A stretch of DNA of 64,000 bases. Origin: JASLEW01 sp963732005. Lineage in GTDB: Bacteria > Acidobacteriota > Thermoanaerobaculia > Multivoradales > UBA5704. Below, piece after piece: positions 49,894 through 59,392 of the stretch; the stretch's first letter is position 1; each line of letters begins with the position of its first letter. The notes beneath the pieces are model-generated. The model was not told the DNA's origin. It was given only the letters and a program-made list of their open reading frames with translations, and did not search any database. Location of the stretch: NCBI GenBank assembly GCA_963732005.1, contig CAVSXT010000005.1, positions 2,046,001 to 2,110,000 of the forward strand. The letters run 5' to 3'. Position numbers and translations under genes: made by a program.

Positions 49894-51027
49894 TCAGCCG
49901 GCAGCGGTCGCTCCGTCCAGGGCCGCGAGCGCGAAGGCGTAGGCGCCGAGGGCCACGGCGTGGCTGGTGCCGAGGCGCGACAGGCCGACGCCGGTGCGCT
50001 TGAGCGGGTCGTGGAGGACGCGGCGGGCGGAGCCGGGGACGGCGAGCGTCGTCGTGTTACCGGCGAGGAAGGCGCGGCGCTCGGCCTCGTCCTCGAGGTT
50101 CCAGGCGGTCAGCTCGAGGCGTGGCACGTCGCCGCCGTCGAGGCGCTTCAGGCGGCCGTTCAGTTGGCCGACCAGGGCCGGCAGGAAGTGCGGCGCGGCG
50201 GCGGCGAGCCCGCCGCCGACCACCACCAGCCCGTCGAGCAGGGTGAGGGCGTTGGCGATGGCGTCGCCGGCCACCTCGCCGAGGCGGCGAAAGGCCTCGC
50301 GCGCCGCCGGCGCGTCGCCGGGCGTCTGGCCGCGGGCGATGGCGTCGATCGTCTTCGGCTCGGGCGCGGCGGCGAGCGGCAGGCCGGCTGCCTGGGCGTA
50401 GGTCCGGCGCACCGCGCGAAGGCTGGCGCCTTCCTCGGCGAAGCAATCGCCGTCGAGCTTGTTGCGCATCAGCCAGATCTCGCAGGCGGCGCTGTTGTCG
50501 CCGGCGTAGAGCTCACCGGCGCGCACGATGCCGCCGCCGAAGCCGGTGCCCAGGGTGACGCCGAGGAGGTTGCGGAAGCGCTTCAGGCTGCCGGCAGCCG
50601 CCAGGGCGCGGTTGACCTCCGGCAGCAGGCCGTGGAGCGCCTCGCCGTAGGTGAAGAGGTCGCCGTCGTTGTTGATGAAGACCGGCACGCCGAAGCGCTC
50701 TTCGAGTAGCGGCCCGAGCGGGACGCCGCCGCGGAAGCCGGGCAGGTTGGGAAGGTCGCCGATGATCCCCGCGGGGTAGTCCGCGGGCCCGGGAAAGGCA
50801 AAGGAGAGCGCCGCCGCGCCGCCGCCGGCCGCGGTCCAGAGGCGGGAGAAGCCCTCGACGATCTGGCCGAGGCAGCGGTCGAGATCGTCGCCGTGGGCGG
50901 GCAGGGTGACCGGTGCGGCGACCTCGCGGTTGCCGGCGATCGCCGAGAAGGTGAGGTTGGTGCCGCCGGCGTCGAGAGTCAGGACGGTGCGGCGGTCTGC
51001 CGCGAAGCGGTTGAGTGGATCCGCCAC
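49894..51027 (-). CDS. ROK-family sugar kinase
   Basis: The protein has 377 residues. The ATP-phosphate motif LTLDAGGTNLTFSAI is at the N terminus, and the sugar-binding region FINNDGDLFTYGEALHG and GVTLGTGFGGGIV are typical of ROK kinases. The zinc-binding CxCGxxGC motif of many ROK members is missing, and no DNA-binding domain is present, so it is an enzyme rather than a repressor. It lies 13 bases after the sugar-type MFS gene, so transport followed by phosphorylation of one sugar is likely. Which sugar is unknown. Confidence 0.8.
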   Translation of the reverse strand: MADPLNRFAADRRTVLTLDAGGTNLTFSAIAGNREVAAPVTLPAHGDDLDRCLGQIVEGFSRLWTAAGGGAAALSFAFPGPADYPAGIIGDLPNLPGFRGGVPLGPLLEERFGVPVFINNDGDLFTYGEALHGLLPEVNRALAAAGSLKRFRNLLGVTLGTGFGGGIVRAGELYAGDNSAACEIWLMRNKLDGDCFAEEGASLRAVRRTYAQAAGLPLAAAPEPKTIDAIARGQTPGDAPAAREAFRRLGEVAGDAIANALTLLDGLVVVGGGLAAAAPHFLPALVGQLNGRLKRLDGGDVPRLELTAWNLEDEAERRAFLAGNTTTLAVPGSARRVLHDPLKRTGVGLSRLGTSHAVALGAYAFALAALDGATAAG

Positions 51028-51040
51028 CGGGCTGTCTCTC

Positions 51041-52261
51041 CTAGGCCGGTCCGGCGGCGGGCGAGGCAGTCGGCAGCTCCCCCGGGCGCGGCGGGCGGGG
51101 CGGGTGCGGTGGTTGGGCGCCGGCCCCGCGCTGGGCGGCTAGCGCCAGGATGGTGAGGTAGGCGAAGGCGGCGACGGGCACCAGGAACGCCAGCCGCACA
51201 CCGTGGTGGTCGGCGACCAGGCCCATGAGCGCCGGCAGCACCGCTCCGCCGACGATCGCCATGCACATCAGGCCGGAGAGCGCGCCGGTCCGCTCGGGGC
51301 GGCTTTCGACGGTGAGCGCGAAGACCAGCGGCCAGACGTTGGCGAAACCCAGGCCGCAGGCGGCGATGCCGGCGAGCGCCAGCGGCCGCGAACCGAGCAG
51401 GAGCAGCCCGAGCCCGCCGAGGCCCAGCAGCGCCGAGACCAGGAAGAAGCGGCGGGCGCCGATGAAGCTCAGCACCGCCGCGCCCAGGAGGCGTCCGGCG
51501 GCGAGCGCGAGGAAGAACAGGCCGGGGCCGAAGCGGGTTGCCGACGAGGCCAGATCCATGTCGAAGGCGCGGGCGAGCAGGGTGGCGAGCCAGGAGTTGA
51601 GCCCCACCTCGGCGCCGACGTAGAGGAAGATGCCGAGCACGGCAAGCGCCACCGGCGGCTGGGCGAGCAGGGCGAGGCTGCTGGCGACGCCGGCCGGGGT
51701 CTCGTCGGCGTGGGACTCGGCGACCGGCACGGCTGCGACGAGCAAGAGGGTGAGCAGCGTCACGCCGGCGAACACCGGAAAGATGTGGTACCAGGCAAAT
51801 CCCAGCACCACCAGCTGCGCCGTGAGGTAAGGACCGGAGATCGAGCCCAGGCTCTTGACGAACTGGGCGAAGGTGAGATTGCGGGCATAGCGCCCCGGGG
51901 CGCTGACGTCGCGCATGATCGGGTTGCCGGCCACCTGCAGTGCCGCCATGCCGGCGCCGATGAGGAAGATGGCGCCGAGCAGCAGCCCGTAGTGCGCCAC
52001 GGACAGGCAGGGGATCAGCTGCCCGGCGAGCACCACGGCAAGCGACGCCGTCATGAGGAACTTCCTGCCGCGGCGATCGGCGACCACTCCGGCGGGTACC
52101 GAGAACAGCGCGAAGGCGATGAAGCCGAAGAACGGCAGCAGCCCGGCCTGGGCGCCGCTGAGCTGGAACTCCCGCTCCGCGAAGCCGACCAGGGTGCCGA
52201 CGGCGTCGACGAACCCCATGACGAAGAAGCCCAGGAAGATGGGGAGTGTCCGGAATCGCAG
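51041..52261 (-). CDS. MFS sugar transporter (FHS/fucose-permease-like)
   Basis: Twelve membrane segments are visible. The start is unusual: the first ATG in frame (52219) would cut into the first helix. A CTG at 52261 has GGAGG six bases upstream and gives 406 residues with the full first helix (LRFRTLPIFLGFFVMGFVDA). The helix 2-3 loop, VVADRRGRKFLM, is the MFS signature. NPIMRDVSAPGRYARNLTFA, then QFVKSLGSISGPYLTAQLVV fits the fucose/glucose permease (FHS) group. The C terminus is Pro-rich. The ROK kinase gene follows. Confidence 0.82.
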   Translation of the reverse strand: MRFRTLPIFLGFFVMGFVDAVGTLVGFAEREFQLSGAQAGLLPFFGFIAFALFSVPAGVVADRRGRKFLMTASLAVVLAGQLIPCLSVAHYGLLLGAIFLIGAGMAALQVAGNPIMRDVSAPGRYARNLTFAQFVKSLGSISGPYLTAQLVVLGFAWYHIFPVFAGVTLLTLLLVAAVPVAESHADETPAGVASSLALLAQPPVALAVLGIFLYVGAEVGLNSWLATLLARAFDMDLASSATRFGPGLFFLALAAGRLLGAAVLSFIGARRFFLVSALLGLGGLGLLLLGSRPLALAGIAACGLGFANVWPLVFALTVESRPERTGALSGLMCMAIVGGAVLPALMGLVADHHGVRLAFLVPVAAFAYLTILALAAQRGAGAQPPHPPRPPRPGELPTASPAAGPA

Positions 52262-52529
52262 GCGACACCTCCGCAAAGGTCCGGCGGGAGAGCAGTCTGG
52301 ATCATACAGGAGGGGGGTGGGCTGGGAGGGGTGGCGGGGCGGCGGCGGCCCGGGTGCGGGGCCTCGGGATCTCCGGATGCAGCGCCTCGAGGCAGCGGGT
52401 TGAGGCAGCGGGTTGGTTGTGCGTATACTCGGCTCCGCTCCCGGGGAGGGCAGGAGGAGCGGGGATCGGCCCTTTTCCGGCCGTCGCACCCGCAAAGCCC
52501 CCGGCGAGTTCTCTTTGCAAGCCCCAATT

Positions 52530-52616
52530 GGAGGTGTGGCCGAGTGGACAATGGCAGCAGACTGTAAATCTGCCGGGCTAAGCCCTACCTAGGTTCGAAT
52601 CCTAGCGCCTCCACCA
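52530..52616 (+). tRNA. tRNA-Tyr: tRNA-Tyr (anticodon GTA), CCA encoded
   Basis: The acceptor stem pairs GGAGGTG (52530-52536) with CGCCTCC. The anticodon arm is GCAGA (52557-52561), loop CTGTAAA with GTA at 52564-52566, then TCTGC. A long variable arm follows, as in class II bacterial tRNA-Tyr, then a T arm containing GGTTCGAATCC. The 3' CCA (52614-52616) is encoded. Confidence 0.95.
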
Positions 52617-52944
52617 ATGGAATCAATGAATTAGAGCGAGAAGCTGCCGGCTCCATACGCTGCAGTTGGACCAAATCTGGCCACTTAGGAAATTTTGCCG
52701 ATGGTCTCGAGCGGTGCATCGGCCGCGGTGGCAAGGTCACCTGGTGGGGGGCCGCATTCCCTTGATGGATCGGGAAGAGTAAGTCGGCGACCATCGCCGG
52801 CAGCACCGATAGCCGACCTCATCGACCGCCGGGACGCGGTGTGCGCAGTGGCGATGCAGCCGGCACTGGAGGGCGGAGGTACCTTCCTGCACGACAAGGT
52901 CGCTTGGCGCGCGCCGCGGGCAAGCGCCGCGGCGCGCGTGGTGG
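52617..52944. other. 328-base interval without an assigned gene
   Basis: Directly downstream of tRNA-Tyr, lower GC than the preceding region. Open frames exist on both strands (one from 52695 on the plus strand, one ending at 52685 on the minus strand), but neither has a ribosome site or recognisable sequence. A repeat of the tRNA 3' end that would mark an attachment site is not visible here. Confidence 0.4.
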
Positions 52945-53829
52945 TCAGAAGCGAGCAGGGGGACAATGAGGGATCAGCGTGGTAGCGAGCGGCCCGCAAT
53001 CAGTGACATCGGGCCACGGGAGCAACGTGCCAGGCGTCGTGCAGAGCCGGTGGAAGTGAAGGAAGTGCATCTCAGCCTGCGCGGGCCCCCCGGTTGAAGC
53101 ACCGAGCGTCGAGAGCGGGATGTTGACGAGCCAGGCCTCGACATCGTTGCCTCCTGTCGTCAAGGTGATGTTGCCTTTGTTGCTCTGGAAGACCACCTGC
53201 TGGCCAGCCGAGATCGTTATGGTCACCTTGACGACGTCGGCAATAGCCCTCCTGGTAACGACGCTGATGTTCTTGTTCATCATGTCGGCATAGTACCAAC
53301 GGACGATCAAACCGCTGCCCGAAGCGAGCTGATCCGTCGACCAGGTGCCGTTCATGACCCACAATCGAGCCGAAGCGAGGCCGGCGGGGAAGGCGTTAGC
53401 CGTGACCTCCGGCAGCAGCGGCTGTCCAGGATTCGCGTCGGCCATGTTGCAGGTCCAGCCGAAATGGGTTTTGGGTTCGGCGGGAGACAGGCACGGTCCT
53501 ACCACGGGAGCAGGCAAGGGAGTCGCTGCTGCACTTACCGGCGACACTCCGATGTCCTCCTCATCGAGAGGGAAGGCGATGAGAGCATCCTTGGCGAGAT
53601 TCTGCGCCGGTGGAATGTAGAGCCAGTTCTGGCGTGCAGTGGCAATCTGCCCCGGCGGCAGGGCTGGCAGGCACAGCATGGGGGTGTGGCGGTCCGGCGA
53701 GCCGATCGGAAGGGGTTGGCCGGAGGTGTCGTAATCGTAGGCATTGGGCAAGACGATGACGACGCTCTGGCCGGCGGCTGGCACGCACGCGCAGAGTCCG
53801 GTCACGTAGAGGTTCAGATTAAAGGTCAT
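52945..53829 (-). CDS. unknown protein coupled to the CHAT protease gene
   Basis: ATG 53829 overlaps the CHAT stop (ATGA), with AGGAGG eight bases upstream. The protein has 294 residues and opens MTFNLNLYVTGLCACVPAAG, with no signal peptide. The middle is beta-rich (RLWVMNGTWSTDQLASGSGL, then WYYADMMNKNISVV). I do not recognise the family. By its tight coupling it could be a substrate or partner of the CHAT protease. Confidence 0.65.
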   Translation of the reverse strand: MTFNLNLYVTGLCACVPAAGQSVVIVLPNAYDYDTSGQPLPIGSPDRHTPMLCLPALPPGQIATARQNWLYIPPAQNLAKDALIAFPLDEEDIGVSPVSAAATPLPAPVVGPCLSPAEPKTHFGWTCNMADANPGQPLLPEVTANAFPAGLASARLWVMNGTWSTDQLASGSGLIVRWYYADMMNKNISVVTRRAIADVVKVTITISAGQQVVFQSNKGNITLTTGGNDVEAWLVNIPLSTLGASTGGPAQAEMHFLHFHRLCTTPGTLLPWPDVTDCGPLATTLIPHCPPARF

Positions 53830-56800
53830 CGCGAGATCCTCCTTTCGGTGGTGGCCACCTGGAACAATTGAAATCCGCCCCACGCTGCGACCTCGTGCAA
53901 TACGGGGTCGCGTCCGTGCAGCAGCTCAAGTTGGGTGTTGCGAAGAGCCGCGGCCGGGCCTTCGGCGGAGCGGAGGCGGCGATAGAAGCGTGCGAAAAAC
54001 TGCTCGGCGGAGGCGTCGTCGACGCTTCCCAGCGCCGCCACTACGGCAGGTACGCCGGTGGCTAGAAAGGCCTCGACCAGGCCGCGCGAGCCTTCGGTAT
54101 CTTGGCTGCCGGCGGCCCGGCAGGAGGAAAGCACCACGAGTCGCGTGCGGCCGGCCGCAAGGCGTCGAATGTCGCCGGCGCTCAAGGCCACCTTGTCCTC
54201 AGTGCTGGCCCGCGCGAGGGGCAGGAGAGAGAGGTCCGGCTGCTGGTCATCGGCGAGCACATGCGCGGCCAAGTGCACGATTGCAAATCGACCGAAACCG
54301 CGGGAGAACGCGGCGGCGGTTGCGTCCTGGCCGAGGCTGAGAACTGAGTTGGGGCGGTAGAGATCGGCGATCGCAGTGGCCTCTCGCCGGGCGCTGGGGA
54401 GCGGTTCCAGAAAGGAGAAGATCGCTGCGTCCAGACGAGGGTCTCCCAGCACGAAGGCGCTTGCGAGCGCCTGCCCCGAAGTTGCACCCCTCGGATCGGC
54501 CAATGCCGCGCTGGGTACGATCACCACTTCATGGTCGGCGACGAGCGGTTGTCCTGCCGGGCCGGCCAGTGCCGCGAAGGGGACGCGGCGCAGGCTCTTG
54601 TCAGGGGAGACGAGCAATGTGGTGACACCGAAAATGTCAGGAGCGATGGGATCGATCAAGACCGAAGAGAGCTTGCGCAGTGCCTCACGCGCGTCCTGCG
54701 GGCCAGAGTCCAGGAATTGCACCCAGGTTTCTAGGTCCGCGGCCGCGATGGACTCGATGTGGAAGCGAATGCGACCCTTGGTCATCACCCAGATTAGCAG
54801 CTGGTGAGGGAGCACGGCGAACTCGACGAGAGCCCGTGCGCGATCCAGGCGATGCGTCAGGCCAGCGTCGGCCGCGGGGAGGTGGAGGGTGTCGCGCAGG
54901 GCGCGGGCGCGCGCTTCGTCGGCAATCGCAAAGAGGGCCGCCGGGGTCGCATGGGCCTCGATCGAGGTGGACATCCACTGGTCATAGACGGTGCGCGACT
55001 GAGAGAGGAAGGCAGTGCGAGACTCTCCAGCGTCGAGATGGACGCGTTGCGCCTCGACCTCCAGTAGAGCCTTGTGCAGCGACGCGGCTGCCGCAGCGCT
55101 ATCGTGATTCGCGGTTTGGGCGAAGGCGAGCTCGGTCAGAAAATGGATCAGGCGCACCGCATCGTGCAAGGCTTGTGCGACGGCGGTTGCGCGCGCCAGC
55201 TCGGTAGCGGCTTTCACAGGAGCGGTTTTGAGGAGCAGATGCCCGCGCTCGGTCCAGATGTCCGCCAGCCATTGTCGGCGAGAGTCCGGATCGGCAAGCG
55301 CCGCGGCGGCGCCTTCAGCGGCCTTGAGATCCTGTAGAGCGCTCGCCTTACGACCGAGCGCCGCCCGTGCCCGTGCGCGGGTCAAGAGAGCGTACGCAGC
55401 TCCCGCCTGCCCGAGCGAGGGGCCCGATCGCTCAACGAGGCGGTCGGCGAACGCCAGCGCAGCGTGGGGAAGATTTGAGTCCTGCGCTGCCTGGCAAAGA
55501 GTCGCATAGGCGACGATGAGGCGCCGCGGGTCGCCCGCCTGTACCGCAAGGCGACTACCCTGGTATAGCCAGGGCCATGCTGCAGGCCGTTGACCCAGGA
55601 GCCACAGGCTCTCGTAAAGGTTGAGAGCCACGCCCGCGCGCTCGGCCAGCGCACCCGAGTGCTGCGCAAGCACTTGGGCGTCATGGTAGTCGCGCAAGCA
55701 GTCGCCATTGCGTCCGGAATGGCTGAGGCTGGCACCTCGCAGCCAGAGCAGGCGCAGGCGGAGCGACGGGTATCGCCCGTGTAGGTCGCGATCGAGGGCC
55801 GTCAGGATGGTTATGGCGCTGCCGAAATGGCCGCTCTGATAGGCGCAGAGGCCGCGGCCATACTCTGCCCACCAGGCGAGTGCCGGGACCGTGCGAGCCA
55901 GCTGCCGTGCAGCAGGCACAAGCAGCGCCTCCCCTCGTTTGCCCTCGTTGACCTGACAGGTTGTCAAGCCTGCCGCCACCTGGCTTACGCTGCGGGCAAG
56001 CGAAGGCAGGCGGCGAGGCTCTGCCTGGCGCAGGAGCGCCGTCGCCTCGACAAGCATGGAATCCGAGCAGCAGGCGGCTACACTCTGGCCGATACGCGTC
56101 ATGAGGTCGAGGAGCCTGGCGGCAGCAGCGTCTTGGCCGCGCTGCACGGCTTCGGCCCAGCGGGGCAGCAGCCGCTCCTCGGCGAGCTTGCGCATCTCGC
56201 GCGGGAAGCTGGAGATGAGGACGTTCGCTTCGGCGCAGGGCAATGGACAGGCCTCGAATCGCGCGAGTGCTGAGGGCCAGGCCGCCGTTGGATCCCCGGC
56301 GAGGCCTCGTGCGCCGACAGCGCCGTCGGTGAGCGAGGGTGACACCGCTTCCGGAGCAGCGAGGAAAGCGGCGTGCAGTGCGAGAGTCCAGTTGACTCTT
56401 GCCTCGGGCAGGAGAGGCGAGAGTTCGAGCGCTGTCTCGATTGCATCGAGCGCTGCAAGGCGCCCGGGGCCGTCCAACGCCGTGAGGTGAGTGAGATAAA
56501 ACGCTCCGAGGTCATTCAGGATGCACGCGTTGCGCGGACTCATGGCTGCGGCGTGTCTGAGAGCTGCCTCGGCCAGACGGTGATGTCCAAGTACCGCGCG
56601 CGCGACGCCAAGGTCGGCTAGCGCGTCCGCGCTTGGCGCTTGTGTCGCCCGCCGCTCGATGGCGTGTAGGGCGGCGATCTCGGAGCCGGTGGCAGGTGCC
56701 ACGAGCGCGCCGGCGGCGAGCGGTTCAGCGAGCACCCCGCCAGCGAACCAAGGCCCTGAAGCCAGCGGACGAGCAAGGGCATCTCGGAGTCGTGCCCGCT

Positions 56801-56903
56801 CGGTGGAGCAGCTCGACCAGGGGGCGACAGTGACCTGCCTGCAGGCAGTGCCGGGCACCGCAAATGCCGCAAGCAGACAGACCCAGCGAATGAGACTGGT
56901 CAG
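53826..56903 (-). CDS. CHAT-domain (caspase-like) protein with TPR-like repeats, signal peptide
   Basis: The preferred start is CTG 56903: AGGAGG lies five bases upstream and the first 21 residues (TSLIRWVCLLAAFAVPGTAC) form a signal peptide. The first GTG in frame (56858) would remove it. The protein has 1,025 residues. Residues ~75-640 are helical repeats of TPR character (for example SADALADLGVARAVLGHHRL and AEAALRHAAAMSPRN). Residues ~700-1015 are a CHAT domain with His881 (IVHLAAHV) and Cys928 (VVLSSCRAAG), followed by GSRGLVEAFLATGVPAVV, all typical. It is probably an exported cysteine protease or binding scaffold. Such secreted CHAT/TPR proteins occur in several environmental phyla. 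Confidence 0.85.
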   Translation of the reverse strand: MTSLIRWVCLLAAFAVPGTACRQVTVAPWSSCSTERARLRDALARPLASGPWFAGGVLAEPLAAGALVAPATGSEIAALHAIERRATQAPSADALADLGVARAVLGHHRLAEAALRHAAAMSPRNACILNDLGAFYLTHLTALDGPGRLAALDAIETALELSPLLPEARVNWTLALHAAFLAAPEAVSPSLTDGAVGARGLAGDPTAAWPSALARFEACPLPCAEANVLISSFPREMRKLAEERLLPRWAEAVQRGQDAAAARLLDLMTRIGQSVAACCSDSMLVEATALLRQAEPRRLPSLARSVSQVAAGLTTCQVNEGKRGEALLVPAARQLARTVPALAWWAEYGRGLCAYQSGHFGSAITILTALDRDLHGRYPSLRLRLLWLRGASLSHSGRNGDCLRDYHDAQVLAQHSGALAERAGVALNLYESLWLLGQRPAAWPWLYQGSRLAVQAGDPRRLIVAYATLCQAAQDSNLPHAALAFADRLVERSGPSLGQAGAAYALLTRARARAALGRKASALQDLKAAEGAAAALADPDSRRQWLADIWTERGHLLLKTAPVKAATELARATAVAQALHDAVRLIHFLTELAFAQTANHDSAAAAASLHKALLEVEAQRVHLDAGESRTAFLSQSRTVYDQWMSTSIEAHATPAALFAIADEARARALRDTLHLPAADAGLTHRLDRARALVEFAVLPHQLLIWVMTKGRIRFHIESIAAADLETWVQFLDSGPQDAREALRKLSSVLIDPIAPDIFGVTTLLVSPDKSLRRVPFAALAGPAGQPLVADHEVVIVPSAALADPRGATSGQALASAFVLGDPRLDAAIFSFLEPLPSARREATAIADLYRPNSVLSLGQDATAAAFSRGFGRFAIVHLAAHVLADDQQPDLSLLPLARASTEDKVALSAGDIRRLAAGRTRLVVLSSCRAAGSQDTEGSRGLVEAFLATGVPAVVAALGSVDDASAEQFFARFYRRLRSAEGPAAALRNTQLELLHGRDPVLHEVAAWGGFQLFQVATTERRISR

Positions 56904-57046
56904 ATCAGCCTCCTGTAAAACGACAGCCCGAGTCGCTGCGCGGAGCGGAAGGGGCGGAGATGTTTGGCGTCCACCGTTCTTCTCCTCTGACGTGCTTAGA
57001 CGGCCGTGCCGGCGTTTTTTCGCGGGTGCGGCGCGCAGACCTCTGA

Positions 57047-58513
57047 CTACGGCTCCCTGACAACGAAAAAGAACGGGTCAATGGATGGCTGCACGGGGTA
57101 ACCTGCGAGGTCCGTCAGGACATGCCGTTTCCAGTCGACGTTACGTAAATACCTGACCTTGACGTGCTTGGGGATCTTGGTGGGGTCAGGGTTGTTATAG
57201 GCGGAGAAGATGCCGTAGAAATCCTTCCCGACTGCGATCAGGTGGTCGTAATCGCCGAGCGTGTTGTTGCCTTGGCAGGAGCCTGGAACATCCTGCGTGT
57301 TCGCCAGCATTTCGTGGACGGCTGGCGCGGTAGCGAAGCGGTTGTCCGAGATCTCGATGTGGGTTTCCCAGTAGTGGCTACCAGGAGTGCCGGTAAGCTT
57401 CTGGTAGAGGAAGCCGACCTGCCCCAGGTTGTTGACCGCAAGCGCCGGATTGGTAGCAGCGACGACCTGCCGTAGATCATGACTCCATCGGGCACCGCCG
57501 TCATACGAGGAGCGGAGATGCAGAGTGAAGGTGTCAGCGGTGGTGCCGTCAGCCCAGGCGATGTATAAAATCTTGCTCTTGCCTCGCCGCGGATCGACGG
57601 CGAGCGCGAGGTTGCCGCGGACCCTCTGAGTGCCGAGATACAGGTTGGGGAGCGAGATAGCGACAGCGCAAGCCGCGCAGACGCCGGGGACACCTCCCGC
57701 GCTAATTGCCTGATAGGGATTCGATGCAGCCCCCCAGGCGTCGTCTCTGACGACGATCACATCGGCGATCGCGGGAGGTATGCACGACCTCGGATGCAAG
57801 AAGGCCAGGTACACAGTGCCGTTAGGATGAATCGCCGGACGAATGGAAGTGCCGTCCATGCACCCGAGGGTCCGGGCATCGAGAGATAGGGGGCCGACAA
57901 AGTTGTCCAGCGGCGGGGCTTTCGCCGCGTCGAGTGATTGCTCGACGGCCGCTGACCGGTAGTAAGGTGCATCGAGGTTGTTGTAACCTACGTAAACGCG
58001 GTCGACGCCAGGGTTCAGGGCGGTCGCCTCCTCGACGTCGGGCTGGTCGCCGTCTTGGATCTGGATGAGATCGGTCATCGCGCCAGGCGCCAGTAAGTTG
58101 ACCTGGCGTAGCAGGTCGACCTTCTTGTTGTCGTTACGCAGGATGCCCGCGTAAAGAACGCCAGAGGTTTGGGAAAATCGCAAGGTGATGTCGCACATGG
58201 CGGACCCGCCCGGCAAGACGCCCGGCAAGACAACGTTGAGAAGCCAGGTCATGCCGCCGTCGGTCGAGACGAAGATCGGCGCCTCGCTCGATTCGAGAGG
58301 GTCGGGTGTTAGGGCAGATGCTGCCATCTGAAGAGGGTTTGCCGGGTTGACCGCGATGCTCGGCTCGGCGTCGCAGTTGGATTCTCCACTTAGAGACCGC
58401 GGGATGACGTCGACCACCTGGATCGTCGGAAGATGAGCACAGTGCAGCCCGAGCAGACTCAGAAGGAGGAGCAACCAGTTCTGCGGTGCCGCGAGAGGCG
58501 AGGGCCTCGTCAT
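57047..58513 (-). CDS. secreted BNR/sialidase-fold-like protein
   Basis: ATG 58513 has GAGAG six bases upstream; a GTG at 58531 is an alternative. The protein has 488 residues. A signal region (NWLLLLLSLLGLHCAHL) is followed by repeated blades: EPSIAVNPANPLQMAASALT and FVSTDGGMTWLLNV, where STDGGMTW is an Asp-box. Later SSYDGGARWSHD gives a second. It is likely a six-bladed propeller with exo-sialidase-like fold; no catalytic residue set can be identified. It lies 143 bases upstream of the CHAT gene on the same strand. Confidence 0.75.
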   Translation of the reverse strand: MTRPSPLAAPQNWLLLLLSLLGLHCAHLPTIQVVDVIPRSLSGESNCDAEPSIAVNPANPLQMAASALTPDPLESSEAPIFVSTDGGMTWLLNVVLPGVLPGGSAMCDITLRFSQTSGVLYAGILRNDNKKVDLLRQVNLLAPGAMTDLIQIQDGDQPDVEEATALNPGVDRVYVGYNNLDAPYYRSAAVEQSLDAAKAPPLDNFVGPLSLDARTLGCMDGTSIRPAIHPNGTVYLAFLHPRSCIPPAIADVIVVRDDAWGAASNPYQAISAGGVPGVCAACAVAISLPNLYLGTQRVRGNLALAVDPRRGKSKILYIAWADGTTADTFTLHLRSSYDGGARWSHDLRQVVAATNPALAVNNLGQVGFLYQKLTGTPGSHYWETHIEISDNRFATAPAVHEMLANTQDVPGSCQGNNTLGDYDHLIAVGKDFYGIFSAYNNPDPTKIPKHVKVRYLRNVDWKRHVLTDLAGYPVQPSIDPFFFVVREP

Positions 58514-58564
58514 GATGATCTCTCGTGTCACGAAAGTGCGTCGGGCAGAAGGCCGGCGTGTCGA

Positions 58565-59392
58565 TCAGTTGGTCTGAACCGCGATGATCGAGCGGATCTG
58601 CTCGAGCCGGTCCAGCGACAGGACATCGAGTTCGTCAAGGGCCGTCAGTCCGAGTAGGTGCAGCACCGGCATCCCTCTCTCCTTTTGGTCGCGCTGCAAG
58701 ATCAGGATCTGCACGGTTCCTGTGCGCAACTTGGGTGAGGCCCGCCACAGCAAGTCCGTGCTGTTGGGAAAGAGGACGTGCAAGGCGGACGGCGGCTCGC
58801 CCATAAGGACGGAGTGGACTTCGATCGTAGCCACCCACCAATCGGGGTCGTGCTCAGCGATGAGGGGCGGGGCGCCGTATGACGACGCGGGGCAGGTCGC
58901 CTTGACGGTACCTACGACGATAAGCTGGGCGCGGGCGACGCGATCGCGGAGCTGGGCGGCGAACGCCCTGTTCTCGGCATCGCGGATCCGCGCTGGAAGG
59001 CTCGCGCCCTCCGTGGGGTTCATGTGGTATATCTCAACTACGGCCAAGGTGTCGCCGAAGAGCCAGCTGCGAGTCAAGAAGATCGCGGCATCTCCGATTT
59101 TGAGGAGCGAGTCGCCCTTGAGCCTCACGGTGACGCGTTTTCCTTTCAGGGAATAGTATGGCCCCGCCACTGGCCGATAAACTTGGTCTACTTGGATCAC
59201 CGCTGTACGAGAGTCGACGGGGAAGGCCGGTTCGGTCGCAGTTCCAATTGCCTTCACGGTGCCTTGGAATATGAACTGCGACCGGCTCAGCAGCGCATCA
59301 AGACCTTGGGCGCCCGCGAGCGCGGAAAGAGAAAGAGCCAAGGTGCCGAGGAGCGAGAGCTGGCGTGCTGTTGAGCAGCGTGACACCGCCAT
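58565..59392 (-). CDS. secreted protein of unknown function
   Basis: ATG 59392 opens a signal peptide (RQLSLLGTLALSLSALAGAQ); the frame is open for 78 further codons upstream, but these have no coding character. The protein has 275 residues. Sequence such as LLSRSQFIFQGTVKAIGTAT and VIQVDQVYRPVAGPYYSLKG looks like a beta-barrel or OB-type fold similar to secreted proteins with a repeated FxGTV motif, repeated here as LIVVGTVKATCP. No named domain. It is 51 bases upstream of the propeller gene and probably in the same transcript. Confidence 0.7.
   Translation of the reverse strand: MAVSRCSTARQLSLLGTLALSLSALAGAQGLDALLSRSQFIFQGTVKAIGTATEPAFPVDSRTAVIQVDQVYRPVAGPYYSLKGKRVTVRLKGDSLLKIGDAAIFLTRSWLFGDTLAVVEIYHMNPTEGASLPARIRDAENRAFAAQLRDRVARAQLIVVGTVKATCPASSYGAPPLIAEHDPDWWVATIEVHSVLMGEPPSALHVLFPNSTDLLWRASPKLRTGTVQILILQRDQKERGMPVLHLLGLTALDELDVLSLDRLEQIRSIIAVQTN

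Noticed and set aside
52530..52944. tRNA-Tyr as an integration site for the island to its right
   Set aside because: No repeat of the tRNA 3' end and no integrase gene were found in the window.
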